Shown here: positions 7,101-11,632 of the stretch, piece by piece
Layout: each line of letters opens with the position of its first letter
Position numbering within the stretch: position 1 is the first letter of the stretch
Assembly (NCBI GenBank): GCA_937996755.1
Contig: CALKUS010000034.1
Coordinates: 1-11,632 of the forward strand
Direction: 5' to 3'
Length of the DNA: 11,632 bases
DNA from: an uncultured Pseudomonadota bacterium
GTDB lineage: Bacteria; Pseudomonadota; Gammaproteobacteria; Xanthomonadales; Ahniellaceae
The notes under the pieces: model-generated
What the model was told of the DNA's origin: nothing
The model's input: only the letters and a program-made list of their open reading frames with translations
Databases searched by the model: none
Translations under genes and position numbers: made by a program

Positions 7101-8420
7101 GCCGCTCGGCGCGATCGACAGCGGCGGGGTGAGCCCGGAGAACGTCGGATAAAGGAAGCTGCCGCCGAGGTTCGAGATCTGGAACAGCTGGTTCGCCGCC
7201 ACGCCGGGCGGCGTGGACAGGTTGATGGGCGTTCCGGCCGCCGGGTTCGTGTCGATGTCCTGCGGGCCGACGTTGCACTGCAGCGGGTAGGTGAACGTCG
7301 GCTCGTTCGCGTCGTTCGTGGTCAGCGTGAGCGTCGCGCTGAAGCTGCCCGTGGTCGGCGAGTTGCAGGTGATGTTGAACGGCGTGCCGTTGCCCTCGGG
7401 GCGCGCGGGGCCGCCCTGGCCGGGCAGCGTGATCGGGCCGTCAGACGTGAACGGCGCGGGCAGCGCGGACGGCGTGATCGTGAGCGGCTGGGTGCCGGTG
7501 TTGCGCAGGAGCAGCGAATCGCTCGCCGGCATGCCGGCGACGGGCGCGTTGATGACGATCGGCGTGCCGGACGGTGGCTGGATGTCGGCCTCGGGCCCGT
7601 CGACGATGCAGTTGATCGGGTAGTCGAGGCTCATCTCGTCCGCGTCGTTCGTCGCGAAGTTCAGGACCTGCGGGAAGAAGCCGCCGTCCGTCGTGTCGCA
7701 CGACACCGTGAAGATGGTGCGCTCGTCGCCACCGCTCGGGACGAGCGTCTGCTGCGTGTTCGGCGAGACCGACAGAGGCGGCAGCAGGCCGCTCGGAAGG
7801 ATCGTGAGATCGGTCGTGCCGACGTTGCTGGTGTTGATCTCGGCCGTGGCGCCCGTGCCGCCGACCGTCGTGTTGATCGTGATCGGCATGCCCGGCGGCT
7901 CGAACGACGTGTAGTCGGGGCCGAGCACGGTCAGGAACGCGCCGTTCGCGTTGCAGGTCGGGTCGCTGCCGCAGTCCTCGTTCGTCCAGAAGAACGGGTA
8001 GTCCGACGGCGGCGCCATCGGGTCGATGTTGAACGACAGCTGGCACGCGTTGCCGTCGGCCGCGGGTGCGGACGGTCGTTCACCCTGTCCCGGCGGAGAT
8101 CCGACCTGGAACTGCACGACGCCCGGCGAGAGCAGGGAGCAGAACACCACGCCCGGCTGCAGCGTGGTCACGACCATGTTCAGCGCGAGCATCGGCGGGT
8201 AGTTGAGGCGGCCGGTGATGAACGTCGTGCCGGTCGAGTTCGCGAGGCTGATCGTCATCGTCGCCGGGTCGCCGGGATTCCCGGACGCGTCCGTGACGTT
8301 GATGTCGGTGGCGAAGGCCGTTCCGGCACCCGCCCAGAGCATGAGCGCGGCGAACGCACGCGCGAGGAAAGGAAAACGAATCGAAGCCGCGTGAAGACGC
8401 GTGCCTGCCTGGCCTTGCAT
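4134..8420 (-). CDS. Large modular autotransporter (type V secretion) with two-cysteine repeats and Big_1-like Ig domains
   Basis: The product is 1428 residues. A signal peptide ends at GTAFA (residue 37). Residues 38-167 form a globular domain with four Cys (94, 126, 150, 156). Residues 168-592 hold four repeats of about 105 residues resembling choice-of-anchor/ASPM-SPD2-Hydin beta-sandwiches, each with one cysteine pair and a TND-x-(D/N)-E signature. Residues 598-990 hold four Ig-like repeats of about 100 residues (Big_1/invasin style) opening with SGNNQ or a variant. Residues 1012-1090 are a helical linker with C1014 and C1038. Residues 1134-1428 are an autotransporter beta-barrel, shown by alternating aromatic strands and the C-terminal strand ALGVRIEF ending in Phe. 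It is expected to export its passenger to the cell surface as an adhesin-like stalk. No protease or lipase motif is seen. ATG 8420 is chosen over 8456 and 8498 because GGGGGA lies 6 bases upstream, the signal peptide fits, and a TACAAT box overlaps the 8456 ATG. Confidence 0.88.
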   Translation of the reverse strand: MQGQAGTRLHAASIRFPFLARAFAALMLWAGAGTAFATDINVTDASGNPGDPATMTISLANSTGTTFITGRLNYPPMLALNMVVTTLQPGVVFCSLLSPGVVQFQVGSPPGQGERPSAPAADGNACQLSFNIDPMAPPSDYPFFWTNEDCGSDPTCNANGAFLTVLGPDYTSFEPPGMPITINTTVGGTGATAEINTSNVGTTDLTILPSGLLPPLSVSPNTQQTLVPSGGDERTIFTVSCDTTDGGFFPQVLNFATNDADEMSLDYPINCIVDGPEADIQPPSGTPIVINAPVAGMPASDSLLLRNTGTQPLTITPSALPAPFTSDGPITLPGQGGPARPEGNGTPFNITCNSPTTGSFSATLTLTTNDANEPTFTYPLQCNVGPQDIDTNPAAGTPINLSTPPGVAANQLFQISNLGGSFLYPTFSGLTPPLSIAPSGKISVAPGVTRDFTITCDSPTAGTFSQVLTVNSNDPDEPTLTFPVNCTVGGPEFDPTPAAGSTIALSAPIGQSTTGTVSIANPGSGTLNVDAGGLTGVLAVSPPQLAIAAGTNAAFTVGCTPADASTVTQTLTLATNDTDEPSASYTATCTGIDPGPRVFEAAQNQNQVAVPDSPGRPLAVQLTQGGSPIVGETVTWTLVTGSGVEIVSPVTATDSTGTARTNINFGSDPTDATIEARDSQNNVATFTITGATGGTGAFIEISSGNNQTGATGTQSDQPIVFVTRGGDLAPIAGVQVVLSVTSGDATIPVTAGTTDTNGEFALSFRFGTTAGPVKIRATIAGTPEFIEATATSFAPRIAPASGDNQVGTPGARLAQPLVVQIAAPATAAKGLGGANVTWTVVAGGGSVSPASGTTDANGRASTQFTLGPAPGLNQVRASVAGAGTYTFNATATGAGGLVFEIASGNNQVVSGTTPSAPLVVRVRNGGTPVAGVRVRYAAASDVTLSATDVVTSADGEASVTATLVGTQNASTIDATLPDFATIAPLAFVVSRGIANAPGVDGPEEEVGEALDQGCPALEQASASGTPLTPAQRDLLQRCREIAAASNNPAIENTLEELLADETEAQNTAVLTTQAAQFGNLKARLAALRSGQHNSFGGLALATATGALPLSFLPSTLLADEGSESGTSDEAGAEFSRWGFFATGTIGSGDRDTTDSNAGFDYSNYGLTAGVDYRVSDSLVLGAALGLSNNDADISDNGGSLDTQGYSVSGYATWYKDAWYFDGVATWGSNDFEVVRRIEYTLPALDGGLTQVNQLAKASPGGDQVSLALSIGRDFSKGAWLFGPYMRGTYTKVDFDGYSERVDDPLAPGAGFALTVEDRTLKSMEVVLGGKVSYTMSTSWGILMPNFQLEYLNELEDNPDDLVSRFTADPTGTPIIITGEDDDTSYFNIGFGLSAVFGNGKSAFIYYEHRAGQSNMTMDNLALGVRIEF
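4137..5021 (-). other. Autotransporter beta-barrel domain (residues 1134-1428)
   Basis: About 295 residues begin at FSRWGFFATGTIGSG, a typical first strand of PF03797-type barrels, and end in the outer-membrane signature strand with terminal Phe. Strands alternate hydrophobic/aromatic with polar residues (DYSNYGLTAGVDYR, YSVSGYATWYKDAWYFDG, FIYYEHRAG). Acidic turns such as GEDDD suit extracellular or periplasmic loops. Confidence 0.88.
5151..5387 (-). other. Alpha-helical linker with a cysteine pair (residues 1012-1090)
   Basis: This segment is rich in Ala, Leu, Glu and Gln with no beta pattern. It contains LTPAQRDLLQRC and ends shortly before the barrel. C1014 and C1038 are 24 residues apart and could close a helical hairpin. 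I recall similar segments before the barrel in Lysobacterales autotransporters. By position it should lie near or inside the barrel pore. Confidence 0.6.
5451..6629 (-). repeat. Four Big_1/Ig-like protein repeats (residues 598-990)
   Basis: Repeat starts are FEAAQNQNQ (599), IEISSGNNQ (699), IAPASGDNQ (797) and FEIASGNNQ (899). Each continues with a strand such as PLVVQI or PLVVRV, a Gly-rich turn, V-x-V-x-W/L and a T-x-D-x-x-G-x-A box. At the DNA level the plus strand shows TGGTTG/TGGTTC cores at 5701, 6007, 6301 and 6601, a period of 294-306 bases. Units have diverged, so recent slippage is unlikely. Confidence 0.8.
6645..7919 (-). repeat. Four choice-of-anchor-like repeats with paired cysteines (residues 168-592)
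   Basis: Units run at about 168-275, 276-385, 386-490 and 491-592. Units 2 to 4 open with a P-x-x-G-(T/S)-x-I motif. All four carry two Cys, at 241/271, 352/382, 456/486 and 559/589, the partners exactly 30 residues apart in each case. The segment between them is C-(D/N/T)-x-x ... (T/S)-N-D-x-(D/N)-E ... C. The fold is probably an Ig-like beta-sandwich. Confidence 0.8.
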
Positions 8421-8426
8421 GTGGAA

Positions 8427-8432
8427 TCCCCC
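8427..8432 (-). promoter_or_regulatory. Ribosome binding site deciding the autotransporter start
   Basis: On the minus strand GGGGGA sits 6 bases before the ATG at 8420. The two upstream in-frame ATGs (8456 and 8498) have no comparable Shine-Dalgarno. Confidence 0.65.
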
Positions 8433-8454
8433 GGCGCCCCCAAGGCGCGCGTTC

Positions 8455-8460
8455 ATTGTA
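8455..8460 (-). promoter_or_regulatory. Candidate -10 box of the autotransporter promoter
   Basis: The minus strand reads TACAAT, five of six matches to TATAAT. It would start transcription near 8448, giving a short leader of about 28 bases that contains the GGGGGA site. No good -35 hexamer lies 16-18 bases upstream; the nearest is TTGCCC at 21 bases. It may need an activator or may be a chance match. Confidence 0.35.
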
Positions 8461-8653
8461 CCGTCGCCGCGGCAGGTTCGCGGGCAATCGTGGAGCAATT
8501 GCGCAGCCGCCGCCGCGGCGTCGCGTCCCTGCGCGCGATCCTGCGTTCCGCACGGGTAAAGAGCGTCGCGCGGCCGGTGTTTCCCTCATGCCGGGCCGTT
8601 CCCGCGCCTGCCCGCGCGAGCTAACCTGCGCACCCCCGGATTCGGAGCGCGCC

Positions 8654-9346
8654 ATGGCCCTCGCAGGAAAGCTCGTCGCCGTCACCGGCGCGTTCGGCGC
8701 GCTCGGCGCGGTCGTGGTGCGCGCCGTACAGGCCGCGGGCGCGCGGGTCGCGGCCATCGACCAGGCCGAAGCGTCCCGGGCGCGCGGGCTCGGCGACGCC
8801 GTGCTCGTGGGTGGCGTCGACCTCGCGGATGCGGAAGCTGCGCGTTCCGCGATGGCGCGCGCCGCCGAAGGCCTGGGCGGCCTCGACGGCCTCGTGAACG
8901 TGGCCGGCGGCTTCCGCTGGGAAACGCTCGCGGACGGCGCGATCGACACCTGGGACGCGCTCTACCGCATGAACCTGCGCACGGCGGCCGCCGCCTGCCA
9001 GGCCGCGCTGCCGCATTTCGCGCGGCGCGGTGGCGGCCGCATCGTCAACATCGGCGCGGCGGCGTCCGCGAAGGCGGCCGCGGGCATGGGTGCGTACGCC
9101 GCCTCGAAGGCCGGCGTGGCGCGCCTCACCGAGGCGCTCGCGGAGGAGTGGAAGGACCAGGGCGTGGCGGTGAACGCGGTGCTGCCGAGCATCATCGACA
9201 CGCCGCGCAACCGCGAGGACATGCCGAAGGCCGACTTCACGCGCTGGGTCGCGCCGGAAGCGCTCGCCGACGTGATCGTGTTCCTGCTGTCCGCGCAGGC
9301 GCGAGCGATCACCGGCGCGCTCGTTCCGGTGACCGGGCGGGTCTAG
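8654..9346 (+). CDS. Short-chain dehydrogenase/reductase, dihydropteridine-reductase-like
   Basis: The product is a 230-residue, probably cytosolic, single-domain Rossmann oxidoreductase. The cofactor loop T-G-A-F-G-A-L-G is at 11-18. D36 at the end of strand 2 favours NAD(H) over NADP(H). N107 and the active Tyr148/Lys152 (Y-A-A-S-K) are present. The usual catalytic Ser, 13 residues before Tyr, is Ala135. The stretch D182-TPRNREDMPKADFTRW closely matches my memory of animal dihydropteridine reductase (DTP-x-NR-x-x-MP-x-ADF-x-x-W), which also lacks the Ser. Many bacterial SDRs share this signature without a proven substrate, so quinonoid dihydropterin is only one candidate. GGAG at 8644-8647 lies 6 bases before the ATG. 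A weak -10-like TAACCT is at 8622-8627. The gene is divergent from the autotransporter and ends in a CTAG shared with the convergent flavoprotein gene. Confidence 0.9.
   Translation: MALAGKLVAVTGAFGALGAVVVRAVQAAGARVAAIDQAEASRARGLGDAVLVGGVDLADAEAARSAMARAAEGLGGLDGLVNVAGGFRWETLADGAIDTWDALYRMNLRTAAAACQAALPHFARRGGGRIVNIGAAASAKAAAGMGAYAASKAGVARLTEALAEEWKDQGVAVNAVLPSIIDTPRNREDMPKADFTRWVAPEALADVIVFLLSAQARAITGALVPVTGRV
9343..9346. other. CTAG palindrome serving as stop codon for both convergent genes
   Basis: TAG at 9344-9346 ends the dehydrogenase on the plus strand. The complement of 9343-9345 is TAG, ending the flavoprotein on the minus strand. The two coding regions thus overlap tail to tail with no terminator between them. 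Confidence 0.85.
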
Positions 9347-10998
9347 AGGCTTCCGAGATAGCGATGGATCGCGTGCACGACGACCGAGCCTTCGCCCACG
9401 CTCGCGGCAACGCGCTTCACCGACCCGGCGCGCACGTCGCCCACGGCGAACACGCCCGGTAACGAAGTGGCGTAGGGCGAGCCGGGCACGCCGCCCGTGC
9501 AGACGAAGCCGTCGTCGTCCAGCTCGACGCAGCTTTCCAGCCAGGCGGTGTTCGGCTCGGCGCCGATCATCACGAACAGGTTCTGGATGGCGTGCTCGGT
9601 GCGCGCGCCGTCGCGCGTGCAGCGCCAGGCGACGCTGCGCAGGTAGTCGTCGCCGCCGAGCTCGCAGATTTCGCAGAACGCGTGCACGGTGATGCGCGGC
9701 GACGACGCGATGCGCTGCACGAGGTAGTCGGACATGGTCGCGCCGAGGTCCTTGCCGCGCACCAGCAGGTGCACGTGCGCGGCGCTGCGCGCGAGGTAGA
9801 CGGCGGCCTGGCCCGCGGAATTGCCGCCGCCCACGACGACGACCGGCAGGCCGCCGCAGAGCTGCGCTTCCATCGCCGTCGCGGCGTAATGGATGCCCTG
9901 GCCCTCGTACCGCGCGTAGTCGGCGACATCGAGCTTGCGGTAGCGCGCGCCCGTCGCGACCACCACGCTGCGCGCGTTCACCGTCTCGCCGTCGGAAAGC
10001 TCCACGCCGAACGGCCGCCGCTCGCAACGGATCGCCTTCGCTTCGCGTGCGACCTCGAGCCGCGCGCCGAATTTCTGTGCCTGCACTATCGCGCGGCCTG
10101 CGAGCGCCTGTCCGGAGATGCCGGTCGGGAACCCGAGGTAGTTCTCGATGCGCGAGCTCGTGCCGGCCTGGCCGCCCGGCGCGAGGCCTTCGACCACGAT
10201 CGTGTCCAGGCCTTCCGACGCCGCGTAGACGGCGACCGCGAGCCCCGCGGGCCCGGCGCCGACCACCGCGACGTCGAAAACGTGCGCGGGATCGATGCGC
10301 TCGGTGAGCCCGAGCGCGTCCGCGATCTCGGCGGTGGCGGGATTGCGGAACACGCGGTCCTCGGGCGTGACGACGGCCGGCAGCTCGGCGCGCTGCAGCC
10401 CGAAGTGCGCGAGGTTGCGGTTCGCGTCCGGATCGGTCTCGACGTCGAGCAGTCGGTGCGGATAGCCGTTGCGCACGAGGAAGCGCTGCAACCGCAGCGT
10501 ATCCGCATGGTGCGCCGCGCCGATCACGATCACGCCGCCGCGCTGGTGGCGGATCAGCGCGACGCGCCTGAGGATGTAGGCGCGCATCACGATCTCGCCG
10601 ATGTCGGGCTCGGCCGCCATGAGGCGCGCGAAGCCCGCGCGGTCGACGCGCAGCACGCGCGTCGGCCCGCGCGCACGGGCGCTGACGAGGATCTGCCGCG
10701 TATTGAACTGGTCGAGCTCGCCCGTGAAGCTGCCGGCCGTGTGCGACGCGAACACGTTCTCGCGGCCGCACGCGCTCGTGTCGTACACCTCGATCTCGCC
10801 GTCGAGCACGAGGAAGAAGTCGACGCCGCGCTCGCCGCGCACGAACAGCGGCTCGCCGTCGGCGAGCGCTTGCTCGTGCCCGTACGCAGCCACGCGCGCG
10901 GCGAGCTCGCCGACCAGCCGCGGGAACGTCTGCGCGACGCGCGCGGAAGGGTCGCTCGCGTCGACCGTCAGGCGCTGCAACTCGTCGGCGATCGCCAC
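9343..10998 (-). CDS. cNMP-binding domain / thioredoxin-reductase-like FAD oxidoreductase without CxxC
   Basis: The product is 551 residues. Residues 20-145 form a cyclic-nucleotide-binding (Crp-type) beta-roll with GEL at 93-95 and R101. Residues 154-233 resemble a thioredoxin/glutaredoxin-like module (TLRLQRFLVRNGYPHRLLDV ... ELPAVVTP) with no Cys. Residues 240-551 are a class II pyridine nucleotide-disulfide oxidoreductase: FAD motif G247-AGPAG, GGQAGTSSRIENYLGFP at 275-291, NAD(P) motif G390-GGNSAG, and FAVGD at 517-521. Where thioredoxin reductase has CATC, this protein has A372-A-T-A375, so it cannot pass electrons through that disulfide. It may be a regulated NAD(P)H-dependent flavoenzyme. 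cNMP-TrxB-like fusions are known, but their substrates are unclear to me. The start is GTG at 10998, one base after the stop of the upstream gene. No Shine-Dalgarno is evident, which suggests translational coupling. No Met codon occurs nearby as an alternative. Confidence 0.88.
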   Translation of the reverse strand: MAIADELQRLTVDASDPSARVAQTFPRLVGELAARVAAYGHEQALADGEPLFVRGERGVDFFLVLDGEIEVYDTSACGRENVFASHTAGSFTGELDQFNTRQILVSARARGPTRVLRVDRAGFARLMAAEPDIGEIVMRAYILRRVALIRHQRGGVIVIGAAHHADTLRLQRFLVRNGYPHRLLDVETDPDANRNLAHFGLQRAELPAVVTPEDRVFRNPATAEIADALGLTERIDPAHVFDVAVVGAGPAGLAVAVYAASEGLDTIVVEGLAPGGQAGTSSRIENYLGFPTGISGQALAGRAIVQAQKFGARLEVAREAKAIRCERRPFGVELSDGETVNARSVVVATGARYRKLDVADYARYEGQGIHYAATAMEAQLCGGLPVVVVGGGNSAGQAAVYLARSAAHVHLLVRGKDLGATMSDYLVQRIASSPRITVHAFCEICELGGDDYLRSVAWRCTRDGARTEHAIQNLFVMIGAEPNTAWLESCVELDDDGFVCTGGVPGSPYATSLPGVFAVGDVRAGSVKRVAASVGEGSVVVHAIHRYLGSL

Positions 10999-10999
10999 G

Positions 11000-11467
11000 T
11001 CAGTCGGACGGCAGGCCTTCCTTCAGCACGCCGTACAGCGTGTCGTGGCCCCAGTCGATGTTCGCGATGCGCCACTTGCCGTCCGGGCCGCGCTGCAGCG
11101 AGTAGGCGATGTCCTTCTTTTCGCCGAAGTTCTCGAACGTCACGTGCACCTCGGCGTCGTCGCCGTCGATCTTCGCGTCGTGCACCACCTCGTCCTTGAT
11201 CTCCATGTCCTGCGCGTCGTGCAGCGGATCGCCATCCAGCACGCCTACTTCGCCTTCCGGACCATTCGCGTCCTGCCAGAGCAGGTCGGCGAGCGCCGGG
11301 ATGAAGTACTCGTCGAGCCGCGCGCGGTCTTCCTTCTGGAAAAATGGACCCTTGCCCGCGGCATCCGCGGCGTAGAGCGCGCGCACGACGTCCGTCGGCC
11401 CGGCCGGCGCAGCGGCGAGGGCGGGGAGGGCGAACGCGAGCAGCAGGGCGGGCAGCAGGTGGCGCAT
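11000..11467 (-). CDS. Small exported protein, DUF3828-like
   Basis: The product is 155 residues. Residues 1-18 (MRHLLPALLLAFALPALA) are a Sec signal peptide with no lipobox, so the protein is probably periplasmic and soluble. The mature part has TDVVRALYAAD, a helix with YFIPALADLLWQD, an acidic stretch around GDPLHDAQDMEIKDE, then strands DAEVHVTFENFG, DIAYSLQRGPDGKWRIANIDWG. This order (helix, then DPL...AQD, then a final W-R-I-x-x-I-x-W/Y strand) recalls DUF3828 and other NTF2-like periplasmic proteins of unknown role. GGAG at the complement of 11474-11477 lies 6 bases before the ATG. It is the first gene of a pair with the flavoprotein (1-base gap). A functional link is not obvious because the partner is cytosolic. 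Confidence 0.78.
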   Translation of the reverse strand: MRHLLPALLLAFALPALAAAPAGPTDVVRALYAADAAGKGPFFQKEDRARLDEYFIPALADLLWQDANGPEGEVGVLDGDPLHDAQDMEIKDEVVHDAKIDGDDAEVHVTFENFGEKKDIAYSLQRGPDGKWRIANIDWGHDTLYGVLKEGLPSD

Positions 11468-11512
11468 GGTCGGCTCCGGGCGGCTTGGCAGGTGCCGATC
11501 GTACCGCGCCGC

Positions 11513-11541
11513 TTGACGCGGGCTGCGCCCGGGTCTATATA
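11513..11541 (+). promoter_or_regulatory. Sigma70-type promoter of the gene starting at 11578
   Basis: TTGACG (11513-11518) and TATATA (11536-11541) are separated by exactly 17 bases, each matching its consensus at five of six positions. Transcription would start near 11548, leaving a leader of about 30 bases that contains GGAGG at 11567-11571. It is the best promoter in the window and an AT-rich island in GC-rich DNA. Confidence 0.75.
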
Positions 11542-11555
11542 CGAACAACGTCGTA
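11540..11555. promoter_or_regulatory. Candidate operator: TACGA-N6-TCGTA inverted repeat
   Basis: TACGA (11540-11544) and TCGTA (11551-11555) are perfect inverted arms around ACAACG. They overlap the -10 end and the likely start point. TACGAAC also recurs directly at 11540-11546 and 11554-11560, and TCGTACGA at 11551-11558 is a palindrome. A dimeric repressor of TetR type bound here would block the promoter. The regulator is not in the window. Confidence 0.5.
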
Positions 11556-11577
11556 CGAACGAAAGCGGAGGTGTGCC

Positions 11578-11632
11578 ATGCTGCGTTTGTCCTGCCTGTT
11601 CGCGGTACTCGTCCTTGCCGCCGCGCCGGTCG
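11578..11632 (+). CDS. N-terminus of an exported protein (3' truncated by window edge)
   Basis: Only 18 residues are visible: MLRLSCLFAVLVLAAAPV. This is a basic N-terminus followed by a hydrophobic core, the start of a signal peptide. It could be a Sec or lipoprotein signal, or an anchor such as those on periplasmic adaptor subunits; nothing further can be decided. GGAGG at 11567-11571 lies 6 bases before the ATG, and a good promoter with a possible operator lies upstream. Divergent from the DUF3828-like gene; the two start codons are 110 bases apart. Confidence 0.7.
   Translation, partial: MLRLSCLFAVLVLAAAPV

Noticed and set aside
3523..7278. Minus-strand frame of 1251 codons running into the lipoprotein gene
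   Set aside because: Only the last 152 codons are real (start 3981). The rest is Arg-rich and out of frame with the autotransporter, and the terminator at 4091-4118 lies inside it.
3993..8624. Plus-strand open frame of 1543 codons opposite the autotransporter
   Set aside because: It is a shadow of the minus-strand gene in GC-rich DNA. The translation is almost all Arg, Ala, Val, Gly and His with no domain, while the minus frame has a signal peptide, repeats and barrel.
8621..10771. Minus-strand frame of 716 codons across the dehydrogenase and flavoprotein
   Set aside because: Arg-rich low-complexity translation covering two well-supported genes in other frames.
1..11632. CRISPR array, tRNA/rRNA, insertion sequence or prophage
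   Set aside because: No short direct-repeat/spacer pattern, cloverleaf, transposase, integrase or phage structural protein was found. The only repeats are diverged protein-domain repeats inside the autotransporter.

Overview
The window is very GC-rich DNA with dense genes, short spacers and no RNA gene, insertion sequence, prophage or CRISPR array that I can see. An outer-membrane autotransporter, a lipoprotein, several Sec signal peptides and an Lnt-type membrane acyltransferase/nitrilase show a Gram-negative (didermal) host. The C-terminal Asp-Gly-Phe-Glu ending of one secreted protein, the passenger style of the autotransporter and the base composition point to a gammaproteobacterium near Lysobacterales (Xanthomonadales). 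That placement is inference from recalled family patterns, not a search result.

Layout. (1) 1-174: the 3' end of an unrecognised plus-strand gene. (2) 308-2013: two plus-strand secreted proteins joined by an ATGA overlap, a parallel beta-helix-like protein and a cysteine-containing partner ending in DGFE. (3) 2017-3981, minus strand: an Lnt-like membrane C-N hydrolase/N-acyltransferase, preceded by a SnoaL/DUF4440-like lipoprotein. (4) 4091-4118: a strong symmetric terminator. (5) 4134-8420, minus strand: a 1428-residue autotransporter that fills over a third of the window, with a globular N-terminus, four two-cysteine repeats, four Big_1-like Ig repeats, a helical linker and a C-terminal beta-barrel. 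(6) 8654-9346, plus strand: a short-chain dehydrogenase resembling dihydropteridine reductase. (7) 9343-11467, minus strand: a two-gene unit of a small periplasmic protein and a cNMP-domain/thioredoxin-reductase-like flavoprotein that lacks the CxxC. (8) 11578 to the end, plus strand: the start of a secreted protein behind a good sigma70-type promoter overlapped by an inverted repeat.

How they may work together. Most products act at or beyond the inner membrane, so the left two thirds reads as a cell-envelope/secretome region. The right third holds soluble redox enzymes. I see no evidence that all of these genes form a single pathway. The features most worth a second look are the autotransporter passenger with four identically spaced cysteine pairs, the flavoprotein whose redox cysteines are replaced by AATA, the Lnt-like protein that lacks the segment between Lys and Cys forming the substrate arm of true Lnt, and the promoter/operator at the right edge.
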